Of a DNA stretch of 64,000 bases, positions 16,281 through 25,914 are shown in pieces. Each line of letters starts with the position of its first letter. The stretch's first letter is position 1. The notes beneath the pieces are model-generated. The model saw only the letters and a list, made by a program, of their open reading frames with translations, was not told the DNA's origin and ran no database searches. This DNA is from Hyphomicrobiales bacterium (GTDB lineage: Bacteria > Pseudomonadota > Alphaproteobacteria > Rhizobiales > Rhizobiaceae), in contig UBTF01000002.1 in assembly GCA_900468285.1 (NCBI GenBank), positions 1 through 64,000 on the forward strand, in the 5' to 3' direction. A program made the translations under genes and the position numbers.

Positions 16281-16928
16281 TCAGTGGGTTATGGCCATGA
16301 CGAGCCAGTCACGGTCGCCCAGATCGGCGAGCATGGCCTGTGCGTCTTGAAACGCGTTACGCTCCGCCAGCCTATGCCACGCCTCCTGCGCCAATTTGTG
16401 AGACTTGGCTGGCGGCGCCAGTGCCAGCTTGTCGAGCCGTTCCCTTAATAGAGGGACCATACCGGGCGGTGTCCAGCCTCCGGTATGGGCAAAGCCTCCC
16501 GGCATCACGACGGCTGCATCATTGGCATATCGTTGCAACATGGTTTCGATCGGCCAGCCATGAGTGAGGGATCGCACCTCGTCTTCCGGCCAGCCGAGCG
16601 CCGGCAGTTGTCGCGCGAGCAAGTCGTGGTTTGTATCATGGCTTTCACTCAGCGAGGAAACTCTGGTGAAATGCGGAGCAAGCATCACGAGAGCTGCAAG
16701 ACCCGGGCTGATAAAGGCAGGGTCCAGCCAAGATGGCGCTGCGCCGTCAGGTCCCAGATAAAATGCCGTTTCGATGTCTTGCAACGATGCAAGGCCACCA
16801 TATCGCGCCTTCGCCGCTGCCGCAAAGGCCGCGCGATCTCCAGAGATCCATTGCCGCATAAGCTCTTGGACATCGGCTTCGAATTCGGGTGTCACGGCAC
16901 AGCGAAACGCGTGATGTAGCACTGCCAT
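16281..16928 (-). CDS. Conserved hypothetical protein (215 aa)
   Basis: A mostly helical, soluble protein without signal peptide, membrane segment or catalytic motif that I can recognise. Trp-, His- and Pro-rich motifs such as LTHGWPIETMLQRYANDAAVV and GGFAHTGGWTPPGM stand out. GAGGAG upstream of ATG 16928 fixes the start; a frame extension to 16964 lacks a ribosome binding site. It shares the strand with the unknown block at 17.0-19.8 kb and could be its last gene, but the 88-base gap and more typical composition leave that open. Confidence 0.6.
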   Translation of the reverse strand: MAVLHHAFRCAVTPEFEADVQELMRQWISGDRAAFAAAAKARYGGLASLQDIETAFYLGPDGAAPSWLDPAFISPGLAALVMLAPHFTRVSSLSESHDTNHDLLARQLPALGWPEDEVRSLTHGWPIETMLQRYANDAAVVMPGGFAHTGGWTPPGMVPLLRERLDKLALAPPAKSHKLAQEAWHRLAERNAFQDAQAMLADLGDRDWLVMAITH

Positions 16929-17016
16929 TTCTGAACTCCTCAAATCGCCACCAACCCGAAACAAGTCGGTGGCGACATCCGCTTGACTAGAACATTAGAG
17001 ACTTCCGATGAAGAGT

Positions 17017-17556
17017 CTATTGTGCTGCGCAGGTGGCGAGCGTTCCTGCTATGACGCCGACATAGGAGCCGACAGTTGTTGCAAGGCTCTGGAAGCCAGA
17101 CGCAGCAACCCGGCTTGCGGCCGCATTGGTGGTGGCGTCCGTGATCTGGCTTCTGGCGATGCTCCAGTGACCGGCAGGATCGTTGTCGAATGTAATGACC
17201 CAGGGGAAAGGCTTCGGCAAGTCACCCGGTTGCGCGTTGACGGAGATATCGGCATTGCCGACATTGGCCTCGGCACCTGGCTCTGGGGCATCCGCGTCAG
17301 GGAGATCCACCTTGACGAAGCATTGCGCATTAGGAAGCCCGGCCCGGGCTGCATCATCAGTTTCAAAATAGAAGAATGACAGTGTGGGAGGATTACCACT
17401 GACACCAAAGTTGTCCTTGTTCCAGATAACCACACCGGTTGCGGGGTTCGCCGTCACGCTGCGATAGACGGAATAGGCATAGGCTGGACTGACCGCACCG
17501 AATGCCAATGCGGCAACGCTCATGGACAAGATGCGGTTGCGAAGTTGTATTTTCAT
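17017..17556 (-). CDS. Exported protein of unknown function (179 aa)
   Basis: ATG 17556 follows AAAGGAAAAGCC and starts a textbook signal peptide (basic MKIQLRNR, hydrophobic core, cleavage after AYA near residue 27). The mature protein is small, acidic and rich in Asp, Ala, Val and Asn, with motifs GVVIWNKDNFGVSGN and PWVITFDNDPAGHWSIAR and two cysteines, one near the C-terminus (LATCAAQ). I recognise no family. It lies on the same strand after two tandem unknown paralogues and may be exported alongside or interact with them. Confidence 0.65.
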   Translation of the reverse strand: MKIQLRNRILSMSVAALAFGAVSPAYAYSVYRSVTANPATGVVIWNKDNFGVSGNPPTLSFFYFETDDAARAGLPNAQCFVKVDLPDADAPEPGAEANVGNADISVNAQPGDLPKPFPWVITFDNDPAGHWSIARSQITDATTNAAASRVAASGFQSLATTVGSYVGVIAGTLATCAAQ

Positions 17557-17762
17557 GGCTTTTCCTTTTCCATGGAGAGACAATCACTCCTCGCACCATG
17601 CGAAGAGCGTTGACCGGCGGCATGTGCCGACGGATCCGGGTGGTGCGGGCGGTTTCCCGCCAGCTATGAGGGGTGGAAGATCGTGGGACCGGTTTGGTTA
17701 GGTGGTCGTCGTTGCCTCAGCCAACCTGCAGGCTGCGCCTAAGAAACATATGGTGGTGCTGT

Positions 17763-18458
17763 TCATGACCCACCTTGTGTTGAAAAGGTCCCATCGGCAT
17801 TATAGGTGACGGTGACACGCGTATAACCGGTGGTGAAATCACAGGTCGCGGCGTTGCTCGTGTCATAAGAAACGACCTCTCCATCGGCCATGTAACCTGT
17901 CTTGACGTAGAAGATCTGCTTGGGTGTACAGGTCATGCGCACATTGGGTGATGGCGCGACGTAGCTCGACAAAAGAACGGTACCATCGCCATTAATCGTC
18001 GCCAGGCCGCAGAAAAGCTGCGGATCCGGTGTCGGCGTATAGGAAGGCACGTTCACGCCAAACGCGCCTGTGGTTATTCCGGTCTGATTGACAGGGCTCG
18101 ACATGCCAAGCGGACTGATGCTCAAGGTCGTGCAGTCCAACGCGGTGGTCGATGCAGAGGCAAGCTCTATGGCCCGCACAACGTTGGTGCTGGCAGTCTG
18201 GACCATTGCGGAAGCTTCCAATGGGGAGACCGCAGGAGCGGTACTGATGGCCCCCGCATAGATCTGGGCACCCATTTCAAAATTGATCGAAGCGCCTGTC
18301 TCTGCGTAATTTCCAATCATCTGGCAACCGAGACTGCTTGAATAGATCGACGACGCTGCCACAGTGGGAGTAAACGTAGCCTGCTGTTGAAAGACGTAGA
18401 AGTATTGAGTCGTAGCAGACAAGTTCTGAACGGTGATCATGTAGTAACTGCTGCTCAT
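17763..18458 (-). CDS. Unknown protein, tandem paralogue B (231 aa)
   Basis: A Ser/Thr/Ala/Tyr-rich, beta-type sequence with no signal peptide, membrane segment or enzyme motif. It is clearly homologous to the upstream neighbour: shared blocks are I-V-NL-TQ-F-FQQ/FQEP at the N-terminus, GNY-TG in the middle, DCTT--ISPLG, GAF-V--PS and a C-terminal NADG-STQ ending. The regular beta pattern suggests a compact sandwich. The start is taken at ATG 18458 by analogy with the paralogue; its ribosome binding site is weak, so translation may depend on the upstream gene. An intercistronic hairpin lies between the two. Confidence 0.6.
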   Translation of the reverse strand: MSSSYYMITVQNLSATTQYFYVFQQQATFTPTVAASSIYSSSLGCQMIGNYAETGASINFEMGAQIYAGAISTAPAVSPLEASAMVQTASTNVVRAIELASASTTALDCTTLSISPLGMSSPVNQTGITTGAFGVNVPSYTPTPDPQLFCGLATINGDGTVLLSSYVAPSPNVRMTCTPKQIFYVKTGYMADGEVVSYDTSNAATCDFTTGYTRVTVTYNADGTFSTQGGS

Positions 18459-18491
18459 GGCGGACCAACTATTTCGTTTTGGATCCCGGCT

Positions 18492-18517
18492 GTCCGCCAC
18501 CCGTAAGGATGGCGGAC
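18492..18517 (-). repeat. Intercistronic hairpin between the two unknown paralogues
   Basis: GTCCGCCA (18492-18499) pairs perfectly with TGGCGGAC (18510-18517); a further GTCCGCC copy lies at about 18543. There is no T-run, so it is more likely a processing or stability element than a terminator. Confidence 0.5.
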
Positions 18518-18579
18518 ATTGTTCGGGCTTCTGGCACCGGCTGTCCGCCGCGCCTCTCAGCTACCCTGCAACATCAGGA

Positions 18580-19251
18580 CTACTGAAGCTGGGTGCTCCA
18601 GGAGCCATCCGCGTTCAAGCTGACGTTGCAAACGGTGTAACCGCCAGTGAAATCTGCCAGCGCAGAATTCGTGCTGGAAGCTGTGAAGTTCATGACAGTA
18701 CCCTGCGTGTACGTGCCCGTCTGAACGTAGTATTTGAGGATTGGCTGGCAATCCGTGTTGTTCATCGGGTTCGCCTGGACGAAGTTGGATAGAACGATGG
18801 TGCCATTGACGCTCACCGCAGAGCCGACATTGTAGTAGGGCGGCGCGTTGAAGCTTGGCGTGATGACACGAAATGCGCCTTCCTCAACACCCTCTTTGTA
18901 TTGCGCCGCGCCAAGTCCCAGCGGCGAAATTGTCGCAGTGGTGCAATCGCTAGGCTGCGATGTGCTCCCGGAAGCGGGTGCAAGATCGATGGCACGCCAA
19001 GCAGAGGAGTATCCGGAAGAGTTGCCAACCACAGGCACCGAACTGGCTTCCTGGATACCTGCATAATACTGAAGGTTGACCTGGAATGTCAGCTCTCCGC
19101 CAGTATCATTGTAGTTGCCGAGTGACTGACTGTAGAGTGAGTTCGAGTAGACGTCGCCTCCGCCCGAATAGACAGCAGGCTCCTGGAAGAAGAAGAATTT
19201 CTGTGTCTGCGACTGCAGGTTTTTGACGTTGATGGTCAAAAGAGTAGACAT
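18580..19251 (-). CDS. Unknown protein, tandem paralogue A (223 aa)
   Basis: The first of two tandem homologues. It starts MSTLLTINVKNLQSQTQKFFFFQEP, preceded by AAGGA seven bases before ATG, and ends NADGSWSTQLQ. The sequence is rich in Ser, Thr, Tyr, Asn and Gly with alternating hydrophobic strands, without signal peptide or known domain. The resemblance to paralogue B extends over the whole length, so the pair arose by duplication of a complete gene. Aromatic-rich, Cys-poor, beta-rich proteins of this size can be lectin-like or self-assembling; that is only a structural guess. Confidence 0.62.
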   Translation of the reverse strand: MSTLLTINVKNLQSQTQKFFFFQEPAVYSGGGDVYSNSLYSQSLGNYNDTGGELTFQVNLQYYAGIQEASSVPVVGNSSGYSSAWRAIDLAPASGSTSQPSDCTTATISPLGLGAAQYKEGVEEGAFRVITPSFNAPPYYNVGSAVSVNGTIVLSNFVQANPMNNTDCQPILKYYVQTGTYTQGTVMNFTASSTNSALADFTGGYTVCNVSLNADGSWSTQLQ

Positions 19252-19426
19252 GGATAGCAATCCTTGCGTGTTGAGAGTGAATTCAGGGAGCTGCCTGACC
19301 GGCCTTGTGACATTCCGTTTTGTGCCGGTTCAACTCAGCGTCCCTGAGCTCGAATATCTCTACACCCAACGCTTATATCAACCTTGAGTTGTTAATCTGT
19401 GCGTAAATCTTCCTGTAAAATTACGC

Positions 19427-19777
19427 TCAGCGTTGTCCATGCTCGAGAGAGATGGCCTCAAGCAATGCGAGAAGACGGGCCTGGAGTACCTTCGATCGGT
19501 TGCGCAGCAGCAGGACACTTTGCAGCTCGGTGGCCGAAATGGACTTGTCGCTATGCCAGTTCATCGTACCCCTGCCCAGCAAGAGCCAGTCCAGTGACAC
19601 ATCAAGCAGCTCCGCAAGGGAGCAGACATTTTCCAGTGACGTGTGCCCGCCATTCTGCCAGCGGGAAACGGCTGCAACGGAGACATTGAGTTCCGCAGCA
19701 AGAGCGTGAATTTTGCGAACCTTATGGCTGGCGATGGCTTCGCGAATGCGTTTGCCGCGTGCTTGATCATGCGCCAT
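19427..19777 (-). CDS. XRE-type transcriptional regulator (116 aa)
   Basis: The N-terminal 65 residues form a helix-turn-helix of the XRE/Cro type: IHALAAELNVSVAAVSRWQNGGHTSLENVCSLAELLDVSLDWLLLGRG. The remaining C-terminal part (about 67-116) is helical and may mediate dimerisation. AAGAGGT upstream supports ATG 19777. It is the first gene on the strand of the unknown block, 175 bases upstream of paralogue A, and is preceded by a TTGGTA/TACCAA inverted repeat, suggesting autoregulation and control of that block. Confidence 0.82.
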   Translation of the reverse strand: MAHDQARGKRIREAIASHKVRKIHALAAELNVSVAAVSRWQNGGHTSLENVCSLAELLDVSLDWLLLGRGTMNWHSDKSISATELQSVLLLRNRSKVLQARLLALLEAISLEHGQR

Positions 19778-19903
19778 CACATGACCTCTTGGATAAATTC
19801 CCAGTGACCGGATGAAATCCCGATCGACCCCGGATCCGCGCTGCGAAATATGCAGGCTTTGGCCTCAAGCCAGATTGTCGCTTCATGACCCACGTTACAA
19901 CCC

Positions 19904-19928
19904 TTGGTATTTACTAAAAATTTACCAA
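19904..19928. promoter_or_regulatory. Inverted repeat upstream of the XRE regulator
   Basis: TTGGTA (19904-19909) and TACCAA (19923-19928) are exact inverted halves with an A/T-rich centre of 13 bases. The position, 127-151 bases before the XRE start, fits an operator or a promoter-proximal element. The remaining sequence from 19778 to 20020 shows no gene. Confidence 0.45.
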
Positions 19929-20023
19929 TCCATTAGTTGCGACGTCCGGCGATGAAAAGTTAGAAAAAAAGTTATTCACACCTTAGGTTGCATCTGGTTG
20001 TAGAACACATGGCGCCTGAACGC

Positions 20024-20052
20024 CAAAAGGCCGGAGCTTTCGCCCCGGCCTT
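20024..20052 (-). terminator. Rho-independent terminator of ilvC
   Basis: On the minus strand the stem AAGGCCGG/CCGGCCTT with a GC-rich inner part is followed by TTTT. It lies 26 bases after the ilvC stop. Confidence 0.88.
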
Positions 20053-20077
20053 TATTCATTCAGTCATAAACCGATGC

Positions 20078-21142
<1,065 letters not shown>

Positions 21143-21808
21143 TCAGGCGACCTTTCCACCGGTTTCCGAATGTATCTTTTCCGTGCCGTAGAGCGCCAGA
21201 AAGGCCGATACGGCCTTGCGCGCCCGGGCAGAAAAATCCTTGGCCTGTTGCGCTTCACCCAGAAGCATACGGACGTGCAGGTCTGAAACGATCAGGCCGT
21301 AAAAGCTGCGATAGGCGTCTTCGAGATCATCGAAACGCAGATAGCCGGAGCGGCGTCCCGCCTCGATCAAGCCGCGGGCACGCTTGTCGATCTGGCGACG
21401 CCCACGCTCGAGAAGCAGGTTGCCGAGCTTGGAGCCATCCCGGCTGGCCTGACCTATTGCCAGACGGTTCAATGCCAGCGACACATCGCCCGCGAGAACA
21501 TCGAGCAGATCATGCGCGAAAACTTCCAGGTGGTCAGTCAGCTGTGGCGCGGAAACGCGATCTCCCGCCTTTTCGAAAGTGCGAACCTTGCTCTGCTGAA
21601 AGGTGATCATCGCAGCGAGAAGCCCGTCGCGATCGCCAAACCATTTATAGAGGCTTTCCTTGGAACAGTTGGCGGCACGCGCCAGACCCGACGTTGTCAG
21701 GGCTTTTTCGCCGCCCTCGACCAGAAGACGCAACGCCTGCTCCAGAACAGCGTTCTGACGCGGCGAAAATTCCTGCGCTGTGATCGGATCGGTCCCCACC
21801 TTGTCCAC
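21143..21808 (-). CDS. TetR family transcriptional regulator
   Basis: A 221-residue TetR repressor with an N-terminal helix-turn-helix (about residues 18-62, ending LARAANCSKESLYKWFGDRDGLLAAMITF) and a C-terminal ligand/dimer domain that ends in the divergent FLALYGTEKIH. The start is GTG 21808. A perfect palindrome TACCGTACGGTA lies about 20-30 bases upstream in its own promoter, so autoregulation is likely. It is read towards ilvC and could be co-transcribed with it. Confidence 0.85.
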   Translation of the reverse strand: MDKVGTDPITAQEFSPRQNAVLEQALRLLVEGGEKALTTSGLARAANCSKESLYKWFGDRDGLLAAMITFQQSKVRTFEKAGDRVSAPQLTDHLEVFAHDLLDVLAGDVSLALNRLAIGQASRDGSKLGNLLLERGRRQIDKRARGLIEAGRRSGYLRFDDLEDAYRSFYGLIVSDLHVRMLLGEAQQAKDFSARARKAVSAFLALYGTEKIHSETGGKVA

Positions 21809-21826
21809 TCCACCTGAGATATAATG

Positions 21827-21838
21827 TACCGTACGGTA
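21827..21838. promoter_or_regulatory. Perfect 12-base palindrome, probable TetR operator
   Basis: TACCGTACGGTA is self-complementary, and the sequence continues with CGGT so that ACCGTACGGTACGGT contains overlapping palindromes. It is 19 bases upstream of the GTG start of the TetR gene and overlaps its likely promoter. Confidence 0.72.
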
Positions 21839-21977
21839 CGGTTCGAGTGTTGTTTAAGATGAGCCGTGAAATGGGTCAAGAGTTTTTTTGAAGGACACGC
21901 AACAATTGACGCAGCGCAACATGAGCATCTACGAAACTGCGCAGCATCAAGGCGATAAAGGCGCTACGACGAACGCA

Positions 21978-22385
21978 TCAAGCCTCGGCCTCGAAACGAT
22001 CGCGAGCCGTCTTGACTGCCTCATGATTGTCCAGCGCCCAACGGACGACTTCCGACAAGGGACGATAGAGCGACCGTCCCAACGGCGTCATGCTATACTC
22101 GACGCTCGGGGGCTTGGTTGGATAGACCTCGCGATGAACATAGCCGTCACGCTGCAGGTCCCGCAAAGTCTGCGTCAGCATACGCTGGGAGATATCCGGT
22201 ACCATTCGGCGAAGCTCGCCAAATCGATAGGGGCGCTCCGACAGCGCCTGCAACAGAAGGGTGGACCACTTTCCGCCGATCTGGCTGAGCAGATCCCGTA
22301 CCGGGCAATTGTCGAAATTGAAATGAGAAACGTCCCCCAGCGTGGGGAGCGATGCAGGCTTCAATCGCGAAACGGTCGCATTCAT
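21978..22385 (-). CDS. HxlR family transcriptional regulator
   Basis: A 135-residue winged-helix protein of the HxlR type. Hallmarks are CPVRDLLSQIGGKWSTLLLQALSERPYRFGELRRMVPDISQRMLTQTLRDLQRDGYVHREVYP and VEYSMTPLGRSLYRPL. A conserved N-terminal Cys (in NCPV) is the redox or electrophile sensor in several relatives. The start at ATG 22385 has AAGGGAACCACC upstream; the frame extension to 22445 does not. It is divergent from the quinone-reductase gene it probably controls. Confidence 0.87.
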   Translation of the reverse strand: MNATVSRLKPASLPTLGDVSHFNFDNCPVRDLLSQIGGKWSTLLLQALSERPYRFGELRRMVPDISQRMLTQTLRDLQRDGYVHREVYPTKPPSVEYSMTPLGRSLYRPLSEVVRWALDNHEAVKTARDRFEAEA

Positions 22386-22497
22386 GGTGGTTCCCTTTTG
22401 GTAACGTAGAGCCGAAAAACTGCCTTCTTTACACCTGCTCGTCAATTCCTATTCTACCCTTACTCTCTTTTTGAGACCATCAGGAAAAGGAATATCG
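22386..22497. promoter_or_regulatory. Shared divergent promoter region of HxlR regulator and quinone reductase
   Basis: The 112 bases separate the two divergent genes and must hold both promoters and the HxlR operator. I see no perfect palindrome; HxlR sites are often short imperfect repeats. Confidence 0.5.
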
Positions 22498-23385
22498 ATG
22501 AGCAAGATTCTCGTGACAGGCGCTTCCGGCCATCTGGGCCAGGCGGTACTGCGGCATCTCCTGGAGACTTACAAGGTTCCAGCCGGAAATATCGTGGCCG
22601 CGACACGCGACACGAATAAACTTTCAGCTGTTGCCGACAAGGGCGTCGAGGTTCGCAAGGCTGACTTCGATGATGCTCCGAAGCTGGACGCCGCCTTTGC
22701 TGGAATAGATACCGCCCTCATCATTTCCACGGACGCACTCGCTGTCCCGGGCCAGCGCCTCAAACAGCACCAGGCTGCGGTCGCGGCAGCCGTCAAGGCG
22801 GGCGTCAAGCACATCGCCTACACGTCAATGCAAAATCCGGGCAAGTCGCTCGTTACCTTCGCGCCCGATCATCTGGGCACGGAAGAAGCTATCAAGGCGA
22901 GCGGCATTCCCTACACAATCCTGCGGAATGCCTGGTACAACGACAACTACCTCCTCTCCATGCCGGCAAACCTCAAGCGTGGGCAATGGTATACCGCCAT
23001 GGGTGACGGACGGGTGCCGAATGTCTCGCGTGACGACTGCGCACGCGCAGTGGCAGCGGCCCTTGCCAATGCCAAGGGCGACAGCAAGATCTATAACATT
23101 ACTGGCAGCAAGTCGTGCACTGCCGATGAAATTGCCACGATCGTTTCCACCGCTGCGGGCAAGCCACTTTCGGTGATCAAGGTCTCGCCATCCGATCTGC
23201 AAAAAGGCATCGAGAGCGCAGGCCTGCCCTCCTTCGTTGCTGAAATGGTGGCGTCGGCCGATGCAAACATTGCAGCTGGCAATTTCGATGAAGTCACGAA
23301 CGACTACGAAACACTGACTGGTGAGAAGCCGCAGACGACCGAAGCCTTCATGCAGGCACATAAAGCGGCGCTTCTATCGGCGTAA
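22498..23385 (+). CDS. NAD(P)H-dependent oxidoreductase, QorB/NmrA-like SDR
   Basis: A 295-residue atypical SDR with Rossmann motif ILVTGASGHLGQAVLRHL at the N-terminus and the NmrA-like pattern without the YxxxK pair. HIAYTSMQNPGKSLVTFAPDHLGTEEAIKASGIPYTILRNAWYNDNYL matches the E. coli quinone oxidoreductase QtrB/QorB. It probably reduces quinones with NADPH. CAGGAAAAGG upstream of ATG 22498 fixes the start. The divergent HxlR regulator resembles the arrangement of redox-sensing operons in other Proteobacteria (YtfH/QorB). Confidence 0.85.
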   Translation: MSKILVTGASGHLGQAVLRHLLETYKVPAGNIVAATRDTNKLSAVADKGVEVRKADFDDAPKLDAAFAGIDTALIISTDALAVPGQRLKQHQAAVAAAVKAGVKHIAYTSMQNPGKSLVTFAPDHLGTEEAIKASGIPYTILRNAWYNDNYLLSMPANLKRGQWYTAMGDGRVPNVSRDDCARAVAAALANAKGDSKIYNITGSKSCTADEIATIVSTAAGKPLSVIKVSPSDLQKGIESAGLPSFVAEMVASADANIAAGNFDEVTNDYETLTGEKPQTTEAFMQAHKAALLSA

Positions 23386-23454
23386 ATATGGTCAGCAGCG
23401 CTGAGAGGAGCACCGCACCATTCCGGTTGCCCGAAGGCGCCTCGAAGATCAGGA

Positions 23455-23481
23455 TCATTCCCGGCAAATCGCCGGGAATGA
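23455..23481. repeat. Perfect intergenic hairpin between convergent genes
   Basis: TCATTCCCGGC (23455-23465) pairs exactly with GCCGGGAATGA (23471-23481) around a five-base loop. Lying between the convergent quinone-reductase and NADH dehydrogenase genes it can serve as a shared terminator; no T-run is present, so it may equally be a dispersed palindrome. Confidence 0.65.
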
Positions 23482-23508
23482 CATTACGAGGATGAGCCTG
23501 TCGGCCTG

Positions 23509-24774
23509 TCAGCCCTCGTCCTTCAACGTCTCTTTCTGAGTAATCAGCCGCGCACTATGCTGGCCGCTGAGGTAAATCCACAGCCAGCTCCAGGCGACGG
23601 CAAGGCGTGAGCGTGTTCCAATCAGGAAGTAGATATGGGCAAGTCCCCAGATCCACCATGCCAGGACGCCGGTCAGCTTGATCTTGCCGAAATCCGCGAC
23701 CGCCGCGCTCTGACCGATGGTCGCCAGATTGCCCTGGTGACGATAGCGGAACGCCGGTTGCTCGGCCTTGCCCGTAACTCTTGCCTTGATGACACCAGCC
23801 ACATAGGCACCCTGTTGCTTGGCAGCGGGCGCAACACCCGGCACCGGCTTGCCATTTTCCTGCATGACGGACGCGGTGTCTCCAATGACGAAGATGTTGG
23901 GATCATCGGGGATATTCAGTTGCGGCCCGACTTCTGCCCGCCCTGCCCTGTCTGCAGAAATGCCGAGCCATTGCGCGGCTGGCGAGGCCTGAACGCCTGC
24001 CGCCCATACAATCGTTCTTGCCGGAAAATACGTGTCACCGACGGTGACACCATCCTCCGTGCAGGCCGTCACAGGCGTTCCCAGTAAGACCTCCACACCC
24101 AGCCGCTCCAGCGCACGCTTGGTATAAGCAGAGAGGTCATCAGTGAAGGCCGGAAGCACACGTGGCCCCGCCTCCACAAGAAGAACCCGGGTCTTGCGCG
24201 TATCGACATTGCGGAATTCAGGCGGGAGAACCTTGTTGGCAAGGTCAGAAATCATCCCCGCCATCTCGACGCCGGTGGGACCAGCACCGATGACCACGAA
24301 GGTCAGAAACGCCTGCTTCTCTTCCTCGGTCTGGGCCAGTTCCGCACGTTCGAAAGCCAGCAACAGGCGGCGGCGAATGGTTGTCGCATCTTCGAGCGTC
24401 TTCAGCCCAGGTGCGTGTTTCTCCCATGCATCATTGCCGAAATAGGCGTGACGAGCACCCGTCGCGAGAACGAGCGTATCAAACCCAATGGTCTCACCGG
24501 ACTTGAGAATGACCTGTCGGTTGTCGCGATCCACACCGCCAACCTCCGACAACAGCGTCGTGACCTCGGGGCGGTCACGATACAGGCGACGGATTGGCCA
24601 GGCGATTTCAGATGTGGCCAACGCCGTGGTCGCGACCTGATACAAAAGCGGCTGAAAAAGATGGTGATTTCGCCGATCGATCAGCGTGATCCGGACCGGT
24701 GTATCTTTCAGTCCATGAACGACCTGCAGCCCGCCGAAGCCTCCCCCAACGACGACAACGTGATGCTCCTGCAT
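23509..24774 (-). CDS. ndh: NADH dehydrogenase type II (NDH-2)
   Basis: A 421-residue monotopic flavoprotein that oxidises NADH and reduces ubiquinone without pumping protons. The N-terminal FAD motif HHVVVVGGGFGGLQVVHGL, the second nucleotide motif FVVIGAGPTGVEMAGMI near residue 165, and FVIGDTA near 300 are in place. The C-terminal part (about 375-410) contains the amphipathic membrane-associated region. AAGGACATTCCC before ATG 24774 sets the start, 17 residues inside the longest frame. It follows pdxJ on the same strand, separated by a hairpin. Confidence 0.9.
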   Translation of the reverse strand: MQEHHVVVVGGGFGGLQVVHGLKDTPVRITLIDRRNHHLFQPLLYQVATTALATSEIAWPIRRLYRDRPEVTTLLSEVGGVDRDNRQVILKSGETIGFDTLVLATGARHAYFGNDAWEKHAPGLKTLEDATTIRRRLLLAFERAELAQTEEEKQAFLTFVVIGAGPTGVEMAGMISDLANKVLPPEFRNVDTRKTRVLLVEAGPRVLPAFTDDLSAYTKRALERLGVEVLLGTPVTACTEDGVTVGDTYFPARTIVWAAGVQASPAAQWLGISADRAGRAEVGPQLNIPDDPNIFVIGDTASVMQENGKPVPGVAPAAKQQGAYVAGVIKARVTGKAEQPAFRYRHQGNLATIGQSAAVADFGKIKLTGVLAWWIWGLAHIYFLIGTRSRLAVAWSWLWIYLSGQHSARLITQKETLKDEG

Positions 24775-24797
24775 GGGAATGTCCTTCTCAAATAAAT

Positions 24798-24825
24798 AAG
24801 CCGCGCATTTGGTGCGCGGCTTCAA
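24798..24825 (-). terminator. Hairpin terminator after pdxJ
   Basis: AAGCCGCGC (24798-24806) pairs with GCGCGGCTT (24814-24822); read on the minus strand it is followed by ATTTATTT. It lies between the pdxJ stop and the ndh start codon. Confidence 0.65.
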
Positions 24826-24849
24826 TATAGAGGGAAAAATTGACGTTAG

Positions 24850-25605
24850 TTATGAAATTGCCTGACCGCAGGCGCGACAAAAACGCCGTACCGTCTCTTC
24901 CATTCCATATTCCAGGGCATCTGCAGTCAGCCCGTGGCCGATGGAAACCTCAGCCAGATAAGGAATGCGGCTTACGAGCGCTGGCAGGTTGGCAACCGTC
25001 AAATCATGACCGGCATTGACCTCAAGTCCGAGCGAACGCGCATGGTCCGCCGTCACGCCAAGCTTTTCGATCCACTCTTGCGCCCGCTCGGCACTGTCGT
25101 AGCAACCGCCATAGGGACCGGTGTAAAGCTCGATGCGCGAAGCCCGTGTTTCCGCGGCATGGTCAATTGCATCCCGGTCACCGTCGCCATCAGCAAACAG
25201 CGAAACCCGCATTCCGCCAGAGGTCAGACGCGAAACGGTTTCCTTGAGAAAGACCGCGTGCGTGCGAAAATCCCAGCCATGGTCCGAGGTTGCCTGCGAT
25301 GGATCATCGGGGACGAGTGTTACCTGCTCCGGCTGCGCTTCCTCGCACAGCAAGAGAAAATCTTCGCTCGGATATCCCTCAATATTGAACTCGGCCTGTG
25401 GGAACTCGTCATCGATCAGGGCTCTTAAAACCGGAAGGTCCGAAAAGCGGATATGGCGCTGATCGGGCCTTGGGTGAACCGTGAGCCCGCTGGCTCCGGC
25501 TTTCAGCGCGATACGACCGAAATGCGCGACATCGGGCCACGGCAGGTCGCGGCGATTGCGAAGCATGGCGATGGCATTGAGGTTGACGGAGAGTTTCGTT
25601 GGCAT
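24850..25605 (-). CDS. pdxJ: Pyridoxine 5'-phosphate synthase
   Basis: A 251-residue TIM-barrel enzyme that condenses 1-deoxyxylulose 5-phosphate and 3-amino-2-oxopropyl phosphate to pyridoxine 5'-phosphate, the last ring-forming step of the DXP-dependent vitamin B6 pathway. Motifs [44 protein letters not shown], and the C-terminal [13 protein letters not shown] and [12 protein letters not shown] are all present. The phosphate-binding loops are intact. It lies divergent to a MerR-type gene. Confidence 0.96.
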   Translation of the reverse strand: MPTKLSVNLNAIAMLRNRRDLPWPDVAHFGRIALKAGASGLTVHPRPDQRHIRFSDLPVLRALIDDEFPQAEFNIEGYPSEDFLLLCEEAQPEQVTLVPDDPSQATSDHGWDFRTHAVFLKETVSRLTSGGMRVSLFADGDGDRDAIDHAAETRASRIELYTGPYGGCYDSAERAQEWIEKLGVTADHARSLGLEVNAGHDLTVANLPALVSRIPYLAEVSIGHGLTADALEYGMEETVRRFCRACGQAIS

Positions 25606-25914
25606 GATCGGGACCGCTTGCGTTCGATTAGGAGAGCCTTGTTTCCCGCACTATGGAGCACACCGCAAGCTCAGCAGAAAAATTATTTCAGAAACTTTTG
25701 GAACCAAATCAGCGAATTCGCATTCAAGGGCGCATTGGGGAATGGGGTGACAATGGCAAACGAATATTTTTTCTCAGAAGTGCAACTCGACGTGCAGTCG
25801 AATCCGGGCATTGCGACCGAGGCCGGAATGGATGATTTCCTGAACGAAGAACCAGCCACGCGACGGTCCAATCATGGAAGAGCGCGCAATGAAGCCCGGT
25901 GGAGGGCTAACCCT

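Noticed and set aside
25753-25914. N-terminal extension of the MerR gene starting at ATG 25753
   Set aside because: Codon use in this stretch is neutral, no domain is present, and the GGAGGG site before ATG 25915 gives a better start; kept as an alternative only.
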